Shown here: positions 8,407 to 18,763 of the stretch, in pieces
How positions within the stretch are numbered: the first letter of the stretch is position 1
How the letters are laid out: each line of letters begins with the position of its first letter
From: Caenispirillum salinarum_A
GTDB lineage: Bacteria > Pseudomonadota > Alphaproteobacteria > Rhodospirillales > Rhodospirillaceae
Assembly (NCBI RefSeq): GCF_044803115.1
Contig: NZ_CP085224.1
Location: 4,960,001-5,024,000 of the forward strand
DNA: 64,000 bases
Direction: 5' to 3'
Translations under genes and position numbers: made by a program
Notes under the pieces: generated by a model
Told to the model about the DNA's origin: nothing
Database searches by the model: none
The model's input: the letters and a program-made list of their open reading frames with translations, nothing else

Positions 8407-9342
8407 TCACACGCGTTCGATGATCTTTTCGCCGAACAGGCCCTGGGGCCGGAACAGCAGGAAGACGAGCGCCAGCATGTAAGCGAACCAGTCCTCGATG
8501 GCACCGCCGAAGGCCGAGCCCCAGAACACTTCCGCCACCTTCTCGCCGACGCCGATGATGAGGCCGCCGACAATGGCACCCGGGATGGAGGTGAAGCCGC
8601 CCAGGATCAGGACCGGCAGGGCCTTGAGCGCGACCAGCGCGAGGCTGAACTGCACGCCCAGCTTGGCGCCCCACATGGCGCCGGCGACCAGGCCGACCAG
8701 GCCGGCGACGGTCCACACGATGGCCCAGATGGTCTTCAGCGGAATGCCGACCGACAGCGCCGCCTGGTGGTCGTCGGCGACCGCGCGGAGCGCACGGCCG
8801 ATGCGGGTCTTCTGGAAGAAGATCGCCAGCACCAGCACCAGGCCACCGGCCACGGCGGCGGCGAACAGGTCGAACTGGTTGATGAAGATGCCGCCGACGT
8901 CAATGGGCGTCTGCGGGATGCCCAGGTCCAGCACCTTGACGTCCGAGCCCCAGAGGGTCTGCCCGAAGCCGTCCAGGAAGTAGGTGATGCCGATGGTCGC
9001 CATGAACAGGATGATGGCCGGCTGGTTGACCAGCGATCGCAGCACCACCCGTTCGATGGCGATGGCGACGCCCGCCATGACGATGCCCGCCAGGATGAAG
9101 GCGAAGATGGGATGCACGCCCATCTCGATGAACCCCGCGAACGACAGGGCGGCGAACAGCACCATGGCGCCCTGGGCGAAGTTGAACACGCCCGAGGCCT
9201 TGAAGATCAGCACGAAGCCCAGCGCCACCAGCGAATACATGACACCGGAGAGCAGGCCGCCGATCACGACCTCGATGAAGAACAGCGGGTAGTCGGCGAT
9301 CTGTACGAAGGGATCGACGAAGAAGGCGTTGAGGAAGCTCAT
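8407..9342 (-). CDS. livH: Branched-chain-type ABC transporter permease (LivH family)
   Basis: This 311-residue polytopic permease is the partner of LivM. It has about eight hydrophobic segments. FNFAQGAMVLFAALSFAGF near residues 74-92 corresponds to the conserved LivH channel motif, and RALRAVADDHQAALSVGI is the cytoplasmic coupling loop. GAGAGGG precedes the ATG at 9342. Spacing to livG upstream is 72 bases and to livM downstream 20 bases, consistent with one operon. Confidence 0.92.
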   Translation of the reverse strand: MSFLNAFFVDPFVQIADYPLFFIEVVIGGLLSGVMYSLVALGFVLIFKASGVFNFAQGAMVLFAALSFAGFIEMGVHPIFAFILAGIVMAGVAIAIERVVLRSLVNQPAIILFMATIGITYFLDGFGQTLWGSDVKVLDLGIPQTPIDVGGIFINQFDLFAAAVAGGLVLVLAIFFQKTRIGRALRAVADDHQAALSVGIPLKTIWAIVWTVAGLVGLVAGAMWGAKLGVQFSLALVALKALPVLILGGFTSIPGAIVGGLIIGVGEKVAEVFWGSAFGGAIEDWFAYMLALVFLLFRPQGLFGEKIIERV

Positions 9343-9414
9343 CGGTCGGCCCTCTCGGTCAGCATGTCACGGGTGGGGGCGGAAACGGGGCGCGCGGGGC
9401 GCGGGAACAGGGGA

Positions 9415-10230
9415 TCACGCGGCGTCGTCATGGGAGACCCCCAGGTACGCATCGATGACCTCCTGGTTGGCGCGCACGGCGTCCGGCGTGTCCTCCGCCA
9501 GCTTGCGGCCGTAGTCCAGCACCACCACGCGGTCGGAAATGTCCATGACCACGCCCATGTCGTGCTCGATGAGGACGATGGTGGTGCCGAATTCGTCGTT
9601 CACGTCCAGGATGAAGCGGCACATGTCCTCCTTCTCCTCGACGTTCATGCCCGCCATGGGCTCGTCGAGCAGCAGGAGTTCCGGCTGGGCGGCCAGGGCC
9701 CGGCCCAGCTCGACCCGCTTCTGCAGACCGTAGGGCAGGCGGCCGACCGGCGTCTTGCGGATGCTTTCGATCTCCAGGAAATCGATGACGCGCTCCACGA
9801 AGGCGCGGTGCTCCAGCTCCTCCTTCTGGCCCAGCCCCCAGTACAGGGCCTGGCTGATGAAGTTGGACTTCATCAGGGTGTTGCGGCCGGTCATGATGTT
9901 GTCCAGCGCGCTCATGCCCTTGAACAGGGCGATGTTCTGGAAGGTCCGCGCGATGCCCTGGCGGGCCGCCGCGTGCGGCTTCATCCGCGACCGGGCCTGG
10001 CCCTTGTAGGTGATCGTGCCTTCCTGCGGGTGATAGAACCCGTTGATCACGTTGAGCATGGAGCTCTTGCCGGCGCCGTTGGGGCCGATGATCGACAGGA
10101 TCTCGTGCTCGCGGACCGTGAAGCTGATGTCGGTCAGCGCGCGGACGCCGCCGAAGGACAACGAGATGTTGTCGACCTTCAGCACCGTATCGCCGATACG
10201 CCGGCCGGTGTCCTGATCCGTGGCGGACAT
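9415..10230 (-). CDS. livG: Branched-chain-type ABC transporter ATPase (LivG family)
   Basis: This 271-residue ATPase forms a heterodimer with the LivF-type subunit. It has Walker A GPNGAGKSSMLNVI, a degenerate signature LPYGLQKRVELGRAL (the family often has LxYGxQRRLE here instead of LSGGQ) and Walker B LLLLDEPMAGMN. The C-terminus, ending AYLGVSHDDAA, is characteristic of LivG. AGGGAGGAA lies upstream of ATG 10230. It is the second gene of the cluster, after the acyl-CoA synthetase. Confidence 0.93.
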   Translation of the reverse strand: MSATDQDTGRRIGDTVLKVDNISLSFGGVRALTDISFTVREHEILSIIGPNGAGKSSMLNVINGFYHPQEGTITYKGQARSRMKPHAAARQGIARTFQNIALFKGMSALDNIMTGRNTLMKSNFISQALYWGLGQKEELEHRAFVERVIDFLEIESIRKTPVGRLPYGLQKRVELGRALAAQPELLLLDEPMAGMNVEEKEDMCRFILDVNDEFGTTIVLIEHDMGVVMDISDRVVVLDYGRKLAEDTPDAVRANQEVIDAYLGVSHDDAA

Positions 10231-10335
10231 GCAGTTCCTCCCTGGAATGTCCTAGCGGGTGGCCGCTCTTGCGGCGGCCTTTTCCCGAATTCGAAAGTCG
10301 TGGAGCGCGGTGTCGTCGCGCGCCGGCGCGTGGCC

Positions 10336-12315
10336 TCAGGCCGTCTTGCGCAGACCCGTATCGGCCGGCTGGGTAGCCTCGAAGCCCGAAACGTCGCGGA
10401 TCTGCAGGTCGGCCTTCAGCGTGCCCTTGCGGCCGTCCTCGAAGGTGACCTCGGTTTCCGCGTGGACCTCCTTGACCCCGCTGTACAGCGCCTCGATCTC
10501 GTTGCCGTAGCGCTCGGCGATGAACCGGCGGCGCACCTTGCGGGTGCGGGTCAGCTCGCCGTCGTCGGCGTCCAGTTCCTTGTGCAGGTTGAGGAACCGG
10601 CGGATCTGGCAGTGCGACATCATCGGGTCGGTCTTCAGGCTCTCGTTGACCTTCTGCACGCACTCCTCGATCAGGTCATAGACCTCGGGACGCGCGGCCA
10701 GGTCCTGGAAGCCCGAGTACGGCAGGCCCTTGCGCTCGGCCCAGTTGCCCACGGCTTCCAGGTCGATGTTGATGAAGGCCGTGACGTAGTCGCGCTCGTG
10801 GCCAAAGGCGACGGCTTCCTTGATGTAGGGGAAGAACTTCAGCTTGTTCTCGATGTACTTGGGCGGGAACATGCCGCCGTTGTTCATCTTGCCCACATCC
10901 TTGGCGCGGTCGATGATCTTGAGCTGGCCGTCGTCGTCGAAGTAGCCGGCATCGCCGGTGGCCACCCAGTTGTTCTCGTCCTTGGTGCCGCGCGTGCCTT
11001 CCTCGTTCTTGTAATAGCCGACGAAGACGCCCGGACCGCGGTAGAAGACCTCGCCGTTGTCGTCGATCTTCAGCTCCACCTCGGGTGCCGGCAGGCCGAC
11101 GGAGTCCGACTTGATAGCGCCGTTCGGCTGGATGCAGACGAACACGCTGCCTTCCGTCTGGCCGTAGAGCTGCTTGGTGTTGATGCCGAGCGAGCGGTAG
11201 AAATCGAAGATTTCCGGGCCGATGGCCTCGCCGGCGGTGTAGGCGAGCTTCAGGCGCGACAGGCCCAGCACGTTCTTCAGCGGGCCGTAGACCAGGATGT
11301 TGCCCAGCCAGTACTGGAACTTGTCACCGCCCGAAACCGGCTTGCCGTCCAGGATCTTGGTGCCGACGCGCTGCGCCACGTCCATGAAGTGCTTGAACAG
11401 CTTGCGCTTGAAGGGCGCCGCGTCCTCCATGCGGATCATGACGCTGGTCAGCAGGTTCTCGTAGATGCGCGGCGGGGCGAAGTAATAGGTGGGGCCGATC
11501 TCGCGCATATCGGTCATCACCGTCTCGCCGCTTTCCGGGCAGTTGACGGTGTAGCCGCACACGTAGGCCTGCGCCAGCGAGAAGATGTGGTCGCCGACCC
11601 AGGCCATGGGCAGGTAGGCCACCGTTTCCTCGCTGTCGTCCAGCCCTTCCAGGGCGGAAGCATTGCGGGCGGTGATCAGCACGTTGTCGTTGGACAGCAT
11701 CACGCCCTTGGGCTTGCCGGTGGTGCCCGACGTATAGAGCATGATGCCGATGTCGGAGCCCTTGCCCGTCGCGATTTCCTTGTCCAGGAAGCCCGGGTTC
11801 TGCTTGTTGAACTCCCGGCCCTTGTCCTGGACGGAGGCAAACGCATGCAGGTGCGGCGCGTTGTAGTGGCGCATGCCCTTCTCGTCCTCATAGACCAGCG
11901 TCTCGAGGTTGGGGCAGCGGTCCATGATTTCCTGGAGCTTGTCGACCTGCTCCTGGTCCTCGACGACCGCGATGCGCGCCTCGGCGTGGTCGAGGACGTA
12001 CTGCATCTCCTCGGCGACCGAGTCCTGGTACATGGGCACCGGCGTCGCGCCCAGGCACTGGGCGGCCACCATGGTCCAGTACATCTGCGGACGGTTGTCG
12101 CCGACGATCGCCAGGGTGTCCCCGCGCTTCAGCCCCATGGCGGCCAGGCCGCCGGCCAGCGCGAAGATCTCCTCCTTCATCTCGGCCCACGTCCAGGACT
12201 GCCAGATGCCGAGATCCTTCTCGCGCATGGCGGTCTTCTGCGGCCGTGCCTGCACATGGTGCAGCAGGAGCTTGGGGAACGTGTCCATGTCGCGGGTGGA
12301 GGTGATGCCGCTCAT
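10336..12315 (-). CDS. Long-chain-type acyl-CoA synthetase (AMP-forming)
   Basis: This 659-residue ANL-superfamily ligase would adenylate a carboxylic acid and transfer it to CoA. It shows the P-loop LYTSGTTGKPKGVMLSNDN, YGQTEGSVF (A5) and DRAKDVGKMNNGG in the hinge. Its length and hinge sequence fit the FadD15/ACSL group rather than small aryl-CoA ligases. Two starts are possible: ATG 12315 with GGGAGGG about 6 bases upstream (chosen because MSGITSTRD looks like a natural N-terminus), and ATG 12399, which also has GGGAGG upstream. It heads the importer cluster, so its substrate is probably the imported compound or a product of it. Confidence 0.9.
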   Translation of the reverse strand: MSGITSTRDMDTFPKLLLHHVQARPQKTAMREKDLGIWQSWTWAEMKEEIFALAGGLAAMGLKRGDTLAIVGDNRPQMYWTMVAAQCLGATPVPMYQDSVAEEMQYVLDHAEARIAVVEDQEQVDKLQEIMDRCPNLETLVYEDEKGMRHYNAPHLHAFASVQDKGREFNKQNPGFLDKEIATGKGSDIGIMLYTSGTTGKPKGVMLSNDNVLITARNASALEGLDDSEETVAYLPMAWVGDHIFSLAQAYVCGYTVNCPESGETVMTDMREIGPTYYFAPPRIYENLLTSVMIRMEDAAPFKRKLFKHFMDVAQRVGTKILDGKPVSGGDKFQYWLGNILVYGPLKNVLGLSRLKLAYTAGEAIGPEIFDFYRSLGINTKQLYGQTEGSVFVCIQPNGAIKSDSVGLPAPEVELKIDDNGEVFYRGPGVFVGYYKNEEGTRGTKDENNWVATGDAGYFDDDGQLKIIDRAKDVGKMNNGGMFPPKYIENKLKFFPYIKEAVAFGHERDYVTAFINIDLEAVGNWAERKGLPYSGFQDLAARPEVYDLIEECVQKVNESLKTDPMMSHCQIRRFLNLHKELDADDGELTRTRKVRRRFIAERYGNEIEALYSGVKEVHAETEVTFEDGRKGTLKADLQIRDVSGFEATQPADTGLRKTA

Positions 12316-12399
12316 CGGACGGCCCTCCCGCACAGGACAACGGACGGAATTCGGGTATACTGGGCCCGCAGTGCGGGCTGGACCTCGGACATCGAACAA

Positions 12400-12822
12400 C
12401 CTCCCTGAGCCGTCGAGGTGCCGTTGTTTTTCCGGCCTTGCCTCGGGGGACCCCGGCCGCGACCGTTTTTCGATCGACTATGCCTGATGGGCCTTCATTG
12501 CATACACACGGCTAGCTTTTTGTATCTAGTAACCCGATTCAGCGGTGGGGGTCAAGCGACTCCGGGAGACAATTTTCGTGCGTTTTTGCGGGCGCGTCAG
12601 AAAGACCATGCCTTGAAATCGGCCGCACACGCAAGGACCTGACTCGCGGGGGCACGGGACACCGGCACCCCATCCCGCCCGAGCGGGTAGGTCCACAATG
12701 GCCCTGCCGCCCCACACCTACCCGGATGCACTGGACAAAGCCGGTGAAGTATGGTGTAAGGCGTTCGCCCGACCCCCGGGGCGGACTCTGCGTACCCACC
12801 CACTTGAGCCGAGGAGCGATCC
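12400..12822. other. 423-base divergent intergenic region between acyl-CoA synthetase and acnA
   Basis: No gene is supported here on either strand. The region is locally richer in A and T around 12495-12545. It holds an inverted pair ATACA (12502-12506) and TGTAT (12521-12525), 14 bases apart, which could be a repressor operator for the minus-strand importer cluster. A possible acnA promoter lies at 12732-12760. No structured leader or riboswitch is evident. Confidence 0.5.
12732..12760 (+). promoter_or_regulatory. Candidate sigma70 promoter of acnA
   Basis: TGGACA (12732-12737) and TGTAAG (12755-12760) are separated by 17 bases. The start would lie near 12767, about 55 bases before the acnA ATG. 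The -10 element is a poor match, so confidence is low. Confidence 0.3.
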
Positions 12823-15507
<2,685 letters not shown>

Positions 15508-15540
15508 GCGACGTCAGCCAGCCGCACAGGCTGAAACGGG

Positions 15541-15575
15541 AAAGCCCCCGGTCCGCAAGGACCGGGGGCTTTTTC
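15541..15575 (+). terminator. Rho-independent terminator of acnA
   Basis: A perfect 14-bp stem, AAAGCCCCCGGTCC (15541-15554) and GGACCGGGGGCTTT (15559-15572), encloses a GCAA tetraloop. The stem ends in a T-run (15570-15574). It lies 34 bases after the acnA stop and can also work on the opposite strand because of its A-run. Confidence 0.92.
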
Positions 15576-15592
15576 GCATCCGATCGGTCTTG

Positions 15593-16306
15593 ATGCCGGT
15601 AGACAGGAAGCCCGCTTCGGCGTACCAAACCCTTATGATCGTTCAATTGATTCCGTGCGCATACGAAGTTCGTGTGGATCCGTGGCTCTGCGCGCCAGAC
15701 GCCCGCGTTATGCGGGCGGCGCTGCCTTGCGGTCCATATTCCGTGTTCGACCGATTCTACAACGCGATCAAGTACGGGCTGATACAGGGCGAGAACACAT
15801 GCCTGCCGGCACCGCCATGTGTTGAGCCGGCCGGTCGCGTAACGATCTCTGCCCTGTTTGCCAATCATCCACCCGCTGTTCTCATGGAGAAACTGGCGTA
15901 TGACGTTCAAGGCCATATTGAATGGCGCGAGCGTGCTGATGGCGATCCACCGCTGCGCCTTACCATCATGCCGGATTTCGGCTGGTCCTGGCTTTGGGAC
16001 GAATATGGGGCCTCGACCTGCCTCGAAGGCACCTTCGATGATATTCCGGAGATGGAAGCGCTCGAGCGTGAGTTCGAGACTTGGCAATGCGTCTTCGAGG
16101 ACGCGGGCTGGCCCGCGGATGGCTCTCCGGCCCCTGACATTTTCGACTGGCCGCCATTCCATGCGCAGGGGCTGGAGCTTTGCACTCGCCTGAAGCGGCT
16201 GGTGGGTGAGCGGGCGGACATCTGGTACGAGAAGCCGTTCGAAGACCCGCACGTGAATGAGAACCGCTTGATCTACCTGGCCCAGGTGTCAAGCGCCCGA
16301 CCGTAA
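15593..16306 (+). CDS. Hypothetical protein, unknown family, lower GC
   Basis: The reading frame encodes up to 237 residues. ATG 15593 gives the longest form, but ATG 15635 (start MIVQLIPCAYEV) is also plausible because the first codons look less protein-like; neither has a good Shine-Dalgarno. The product is soluble, acidic and unusually rich in Trp, Tyr, Cys and Phe, with WSWLWDEYGA and IFDWPPFHAQG. I recognise no domain. Base composition is visibly lower in GC than the neighbours, and the gene sits alone between terminators, so it may be a recent arrival. The antisense frame is a shadow: its codon pattern and composition look non-coding. Confidence 0.6.
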   Translation: MPVDRKPASAYQTLMIVQLIPCAYEVRVDPWLCAPDARVMRAALPCGPYSVFDRFYNAIKYGLIQGENTCLPAPPCVEPAGRVTISALFANHPPAVLMEKLAYDVQGHIEWRERADGDPPLRLTIMPDFGWSWLWDEYGASTCLEGTFDDIPEMEALEREFETWQCVFEDAGWPADGSPAPDIFDWPPFHAQGLELCTRLKRLVGERADIWYEKPFEDPHVNENRLIYLAQVSSARP

Positions 16307-16338
16307 CCGTAGGGCTCGCGTACACCGAAAAGAACACA

Positions 16339-16363
16339 GCCCGGCACCGCTCAGGCGCCGGGC
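16339..16363. terminator. Possible bidirectional terminator between the unknown gene and leuB
   Basis: A 7-bp inverted repeat, GCCCGGC (16339-16345) and GCCGGGC (16357-16363), lies between two convergent genes. No U-tract follows on either strand, so termination activity is uncertain. Confidence 0.3.
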
Positions 16364-16453
16364 CATTCCCAGAAGACCGAGGCGTTCGGGAAGCTGCGCC
16401 CGCCTAAGCGGGGTGTCGGGGCGGCAGCCCCGACTGTCCCTCCCGGCCCGATG

Positions 16454-17569
16454 TCAGCCCTTCGCCAGCGCGTCCATTTCCTTCAGCACGGCGTCGCCCA
16501 TCTCGACGGTGCCCACCTTCGTCGCGCCCTCCTGCATGATGTCGCCGGTGCGGATGCCGGCGTTCAGGACGTTCTGGATGGCCTGCTCGATCAGGTCTGC
16601 CTCGGCCATCATGTCGAAGCTGTAGCGCAGCATCATGGTGAACGACAGGATCGTCGCCAGCGGGTTCGCCAGGTTCTGGCCGGCGATGTCCGGGGCGGAG
16701 CCGTGGACCGGCTCGTACAGGGCGTAACGCTTCCCCTGGGCGTCGGCGTCACCCAGCGAGGCCGAGGGCAGCATGCCCAGCGAGCCCGTGAGCATGGCCG
16801 CGCAGTCGGACAGGATGTCGCCGAACATGTTGGTCGTGACCATCACGTCGAACTGCTTGGGGTTGCGCACCAGCTGCATGGACGCGTTGTCGACGTACAT
16901 GTGGGTGAGATCGATCTCGGGGTACTGCTCCTGCTGCAGCTTGATCATTTCCTCGCGCCACAGGACGGTGCATTCCAGCACGTTGGCCTTGTCGACGGAG
17001 CACACGCGCTTGCCGCGCTTCATGGCGAGGTCCATGGCGACCTTGCCGATGCGGGTGATTTCCGGCGTGGTGTAGACGAGGCTGTTCAGGCCCTTGCGGG
17101 TGCCGTCCGGCAGGGTCTCGATGCCGCGCGGCTGGCCGAAGTAGATGCCGCCCGTCAGCTCGCGGACGATCATGATGTCCAGGCCCTTCACGATGTCCAG
17201 CTTCAGCGTCGAGGCCTCGGCCAGCGCGTCGAACACCACGGCCGGGCGCAGGTTGGCGAACAGGCCCAGTTCCTTGCGGATGCCCAGCAGGCCACGTTCC
17301 GGCTTGATGTCGAACGGCAGGTCGTCCCACTTCGGCCCGCCGACGGCGCCCAGCAGGACGGCGTCGGAGGCCTTGGCGGCGGTCAGGGTCTCTTCCGGCA
17401 TGGGGCCGCCGGTGGCGTCGATGGCTGCCCCGCCCAGCAGGCCCTCGGTCACCTCGAACTTGACCTTACCGGCGTCTTCCAGCCACGCCATGATGCGGCG
17501 CACCTGGGTCATGACCTCGGGCCCGATGCCGTCGCCGGGCAGGACGAGAACCTTCTTCACATCAGCCAT
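16454..17569 (-). CDS. leuB: 3-isopropylmalate dehydrogenase
   Basis: LeuB oxidatively decarboxylates 3-isopropylmalate to the leucine precursor 2-oxoisocaproate using NAD+. The 371-residue protein starts with VLVLPGDGIGPEV. It carries the substrate and metal-binding signature NMFGDILSDCAAMLTGSLG (about 245-263) and LGDADAQG / YEPVHGSAPDIAG in the NAD pocket. GAGG lies upstream of ATG 17569. It is the last gene of the leuC-orf-leuD-leuB set but is separated from leuD by 155 bases that contain a terminator-like hairpin, so it may be partly independently expressed. Confidence 0.97.
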   Translation of the reverse strand: MADVKKVLVLPGDGIGPEVMTQVRRIMAWLEDAGKVKFEVTEGLLGGAAIDATGGPMPEETLTAAKASDAVLLGAVGGPKWDDLPFDIKPERGLLGIRKELGLFANLRPAVVFDALAEASTLKLDIVKGLDIMIVRELTGGIYFGQPRGIETLPDGTRKGLNSLVYTTPEITRIGKVAMDLAMKRGKRVCSVDKANVLECTVLWREEMIKLQQEQYPEIDLTHMYVDNASMQLVRNPKQFDVMVTTNMFGDILSDCAAMLTGSLGMLPSASLGDADAQGKRYALYEPVHGSAPDIAGQNLANPLATILSFTMMLRYSFDMMAEADLIEQAIQNVLNAGIRTGDIMQEGATKVGTVEMGDAVLKEMDALAKG

Positions 17570-17649
17570 CGTCTACTCATCCTCTGTAGGGGAGCCGCGC
17601 CAAAAGCCGGATCATCCGGTCGGGCGGCGGATCGTCTGGTTCACCACCA

Positions 17650-17678
17650 AGAAAAAGGGGCCCACGGCGGGGCCCCTT
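17650..17678 (-). terminator. Terminator-like hairpin between leuD and leuB
   Basis: On the minus strand, a 7-bp GC stem (plus-strand GGGGCCC at 17657-17663 and GGGCCCC at 17670-17676) is followed by a T-run (the A-run at 17652-17656). It lies downstream of leuD and upstream of leuB, so it could end or attenuate the leuCD transcript. Confidence 0.65.
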
Positions 17679-17724
17679 CGTCGAATGCGTCGCGGTCGAA
17701 GGGGATGATGCGTCCCCGCTCCGC

Positions 17725-18357
17725 TCACGCGGCCGGCGCGTTGCCGGCGGGCGTGGCCCACGGCTGCTCGCGGCCCAGCTTCTGCTCAAAGCTGGCGATC
17801 TTGTCGTCCTTCTGGAGCGTCAGGCCGATGTCGTCCAGGCCCTCCATCAGGCAGTGCTTGCGGAACGGATCGATCTCGAAGGAGATGGAGCCGCCGTCCG
17901 GGCCGGTGATGACCTGGTTTTCCAGGTCGACGGTCACGGTGGCGTTGGCGCCGCGCTCGGCGTCTTCCATCAGCTTGTCCACCTGCTCCTGCGGCAGGCG
18001 GATGGGCAGGATGCCGTTCTTGAAGCAGTTGTTGTAGAAAATGTCGGCGAAGCTGGGCGCGATGATCGCCCGGATGCCGAAGTCCAGCAGGGCCCAGGGC
18101 GCGTGCTCGCGCGAGGAGCCGCAGCCGAAGTTCTCGCCCGTCACCAGGATCTGCGCGTTGCGGTAGGCCGGCTTGTTCAGGACGAAGTCCGGCACCTCGT
18201 TGCCGTTGTCGTCATAGCGCATTTCGTCGAACAGGTTCTTGCCGAGCCCGGTGCGCTTGATGGTCTTGAGGAACTGCTTGGGGATGATCATGTCGGTGTC
18301 GACGTTGATCATGGGCAGCGGCGCCGCCACGCCGGTGAGTTTGGTGAACTTTTCCAT
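17725..18357 (-). CDS. leuD: 3-isopropylmalate dehydratase small subunit
   Basis: LeuD is the swivel-domain subunit of isopropylmalate isomerase and works with LeuC encoded upstream. The 210-residue protein has the family motif GENFGCGSSREHAPWAL (about 74-90) and the N-terminal MINVDTDMIIPKQFL, as in bacterial LeuD. The C-terminus is an Ala-rich tail beyond the usual end at about 200 residues. It follows a small acidic gene by 9 bases, so the two are almost certainly co-translated. Confidence 0.97.
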   Translation of the reverse strand: MEKFTKLTGVAAPLPMINVDTDMIIPKQFLKTIKRTGLGKNLFDEMRYDDNGNEVPDFVLNKPAYRNAQILVTGENFGCGSSREHAPWALLDFGIRAIIAPSFADIFYNNCFKNGILPIRLPQEQVDKLMEDAERGANATVTVDLENQVITGPDGGSISFEIDPFRKHCLMEGLDDIGLTLQKDDKIASFEQKLGREQPWATPAGNAPAA

Positions 18358-18366
18358 CGTCCTTGC

Positions 18367-18642
18367 TCATCCCTTTTTGCGACGGGGCGACCACTGCAGC
18401 AGATTGGCGAGGAACCCGTCCTCGTCCTCGTCCGCCTCGAACTCGATCTCGAACTCGTCGCCGTCGAAGTCGGCGGCGTCAGCCATCATCTCGCACTCGT
18501 CCTGGATCAGCAGGTCGGCCGAGAAGCGCGGCCAGATGCGGTCCAGCAGGCTGTCCGACACCTCGATCTCCGAGGTGATCAGCGAATTGACGAAGCGCGT
18601 CGTCGGGTCCACGTACAGGGACTCCATCGCAGCCTTGGCCAT
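18367..18642 (-). CDS. Small acidic protein inserted between leuC and leuD
   Basis: A 91-residue protein whose first half (VDPTTRFVNSLITSEIEVSD) looks like a folded helical segment. Its second half is strongly acidic (FDGDEFEIEFEADEDEDG), and the end is basic (WSPRRKKG). It lies 9 bases upstream of leuD and 121 bases downstream of leuC, in the same direction. I do not recognise a family. The polyacidic tail could bind a basic partner or mimic nucleic acid. A structural or regulatory role with the isomerase is a guess from position only. Confidence 0.7.
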   Translation of the reverse strand: MAKAAMESLYVDPTTRFVNSLITSEIEVSDSLLDRIWPRFSADLLIQDECEMMADAADFDGDEFEIEFEADEDEDGFLANLLQWSPRRKKG

Positions 18643-18718
18643 GCCTTGATCCTCTTCTCTTTCGCGGTTGGGCCGGCGGGGCGGCGGTCTTGTCGCCCCC
18701 GTCCCCGGCGTCGGCCCG

Positions 18719-18742
18719 CGTCTGCGTCTGCGTCTGCGTCTG
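18719..18742. repeat. Hexanucleotide tandem repeat (CGTCTG)x4
   Basis: Four perfect copies of CGTCTG lie in the 121-base gap between leuC and the small acidic gene, starting 21 bases after the leuC stop in the transcribed direction. Because it is not inside a reading frame, copy-number change would alter only the spacer. Confidence 0.8.
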
Positions 18743-18763
18743 TCGTTGCGACCGGCGCGCCGG

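Noticed and set aside
8767..12408. Very long open frame on the plus strand opposite livH, livG and the acyl-CoA synthetase
   Set aside because: It is antisense to clear ABC transporter and ligase genes. Its His/Asp/Val/Leu-rich, low-complexity composition is typical of GC-rich antisense shadows, and there is no start signal.
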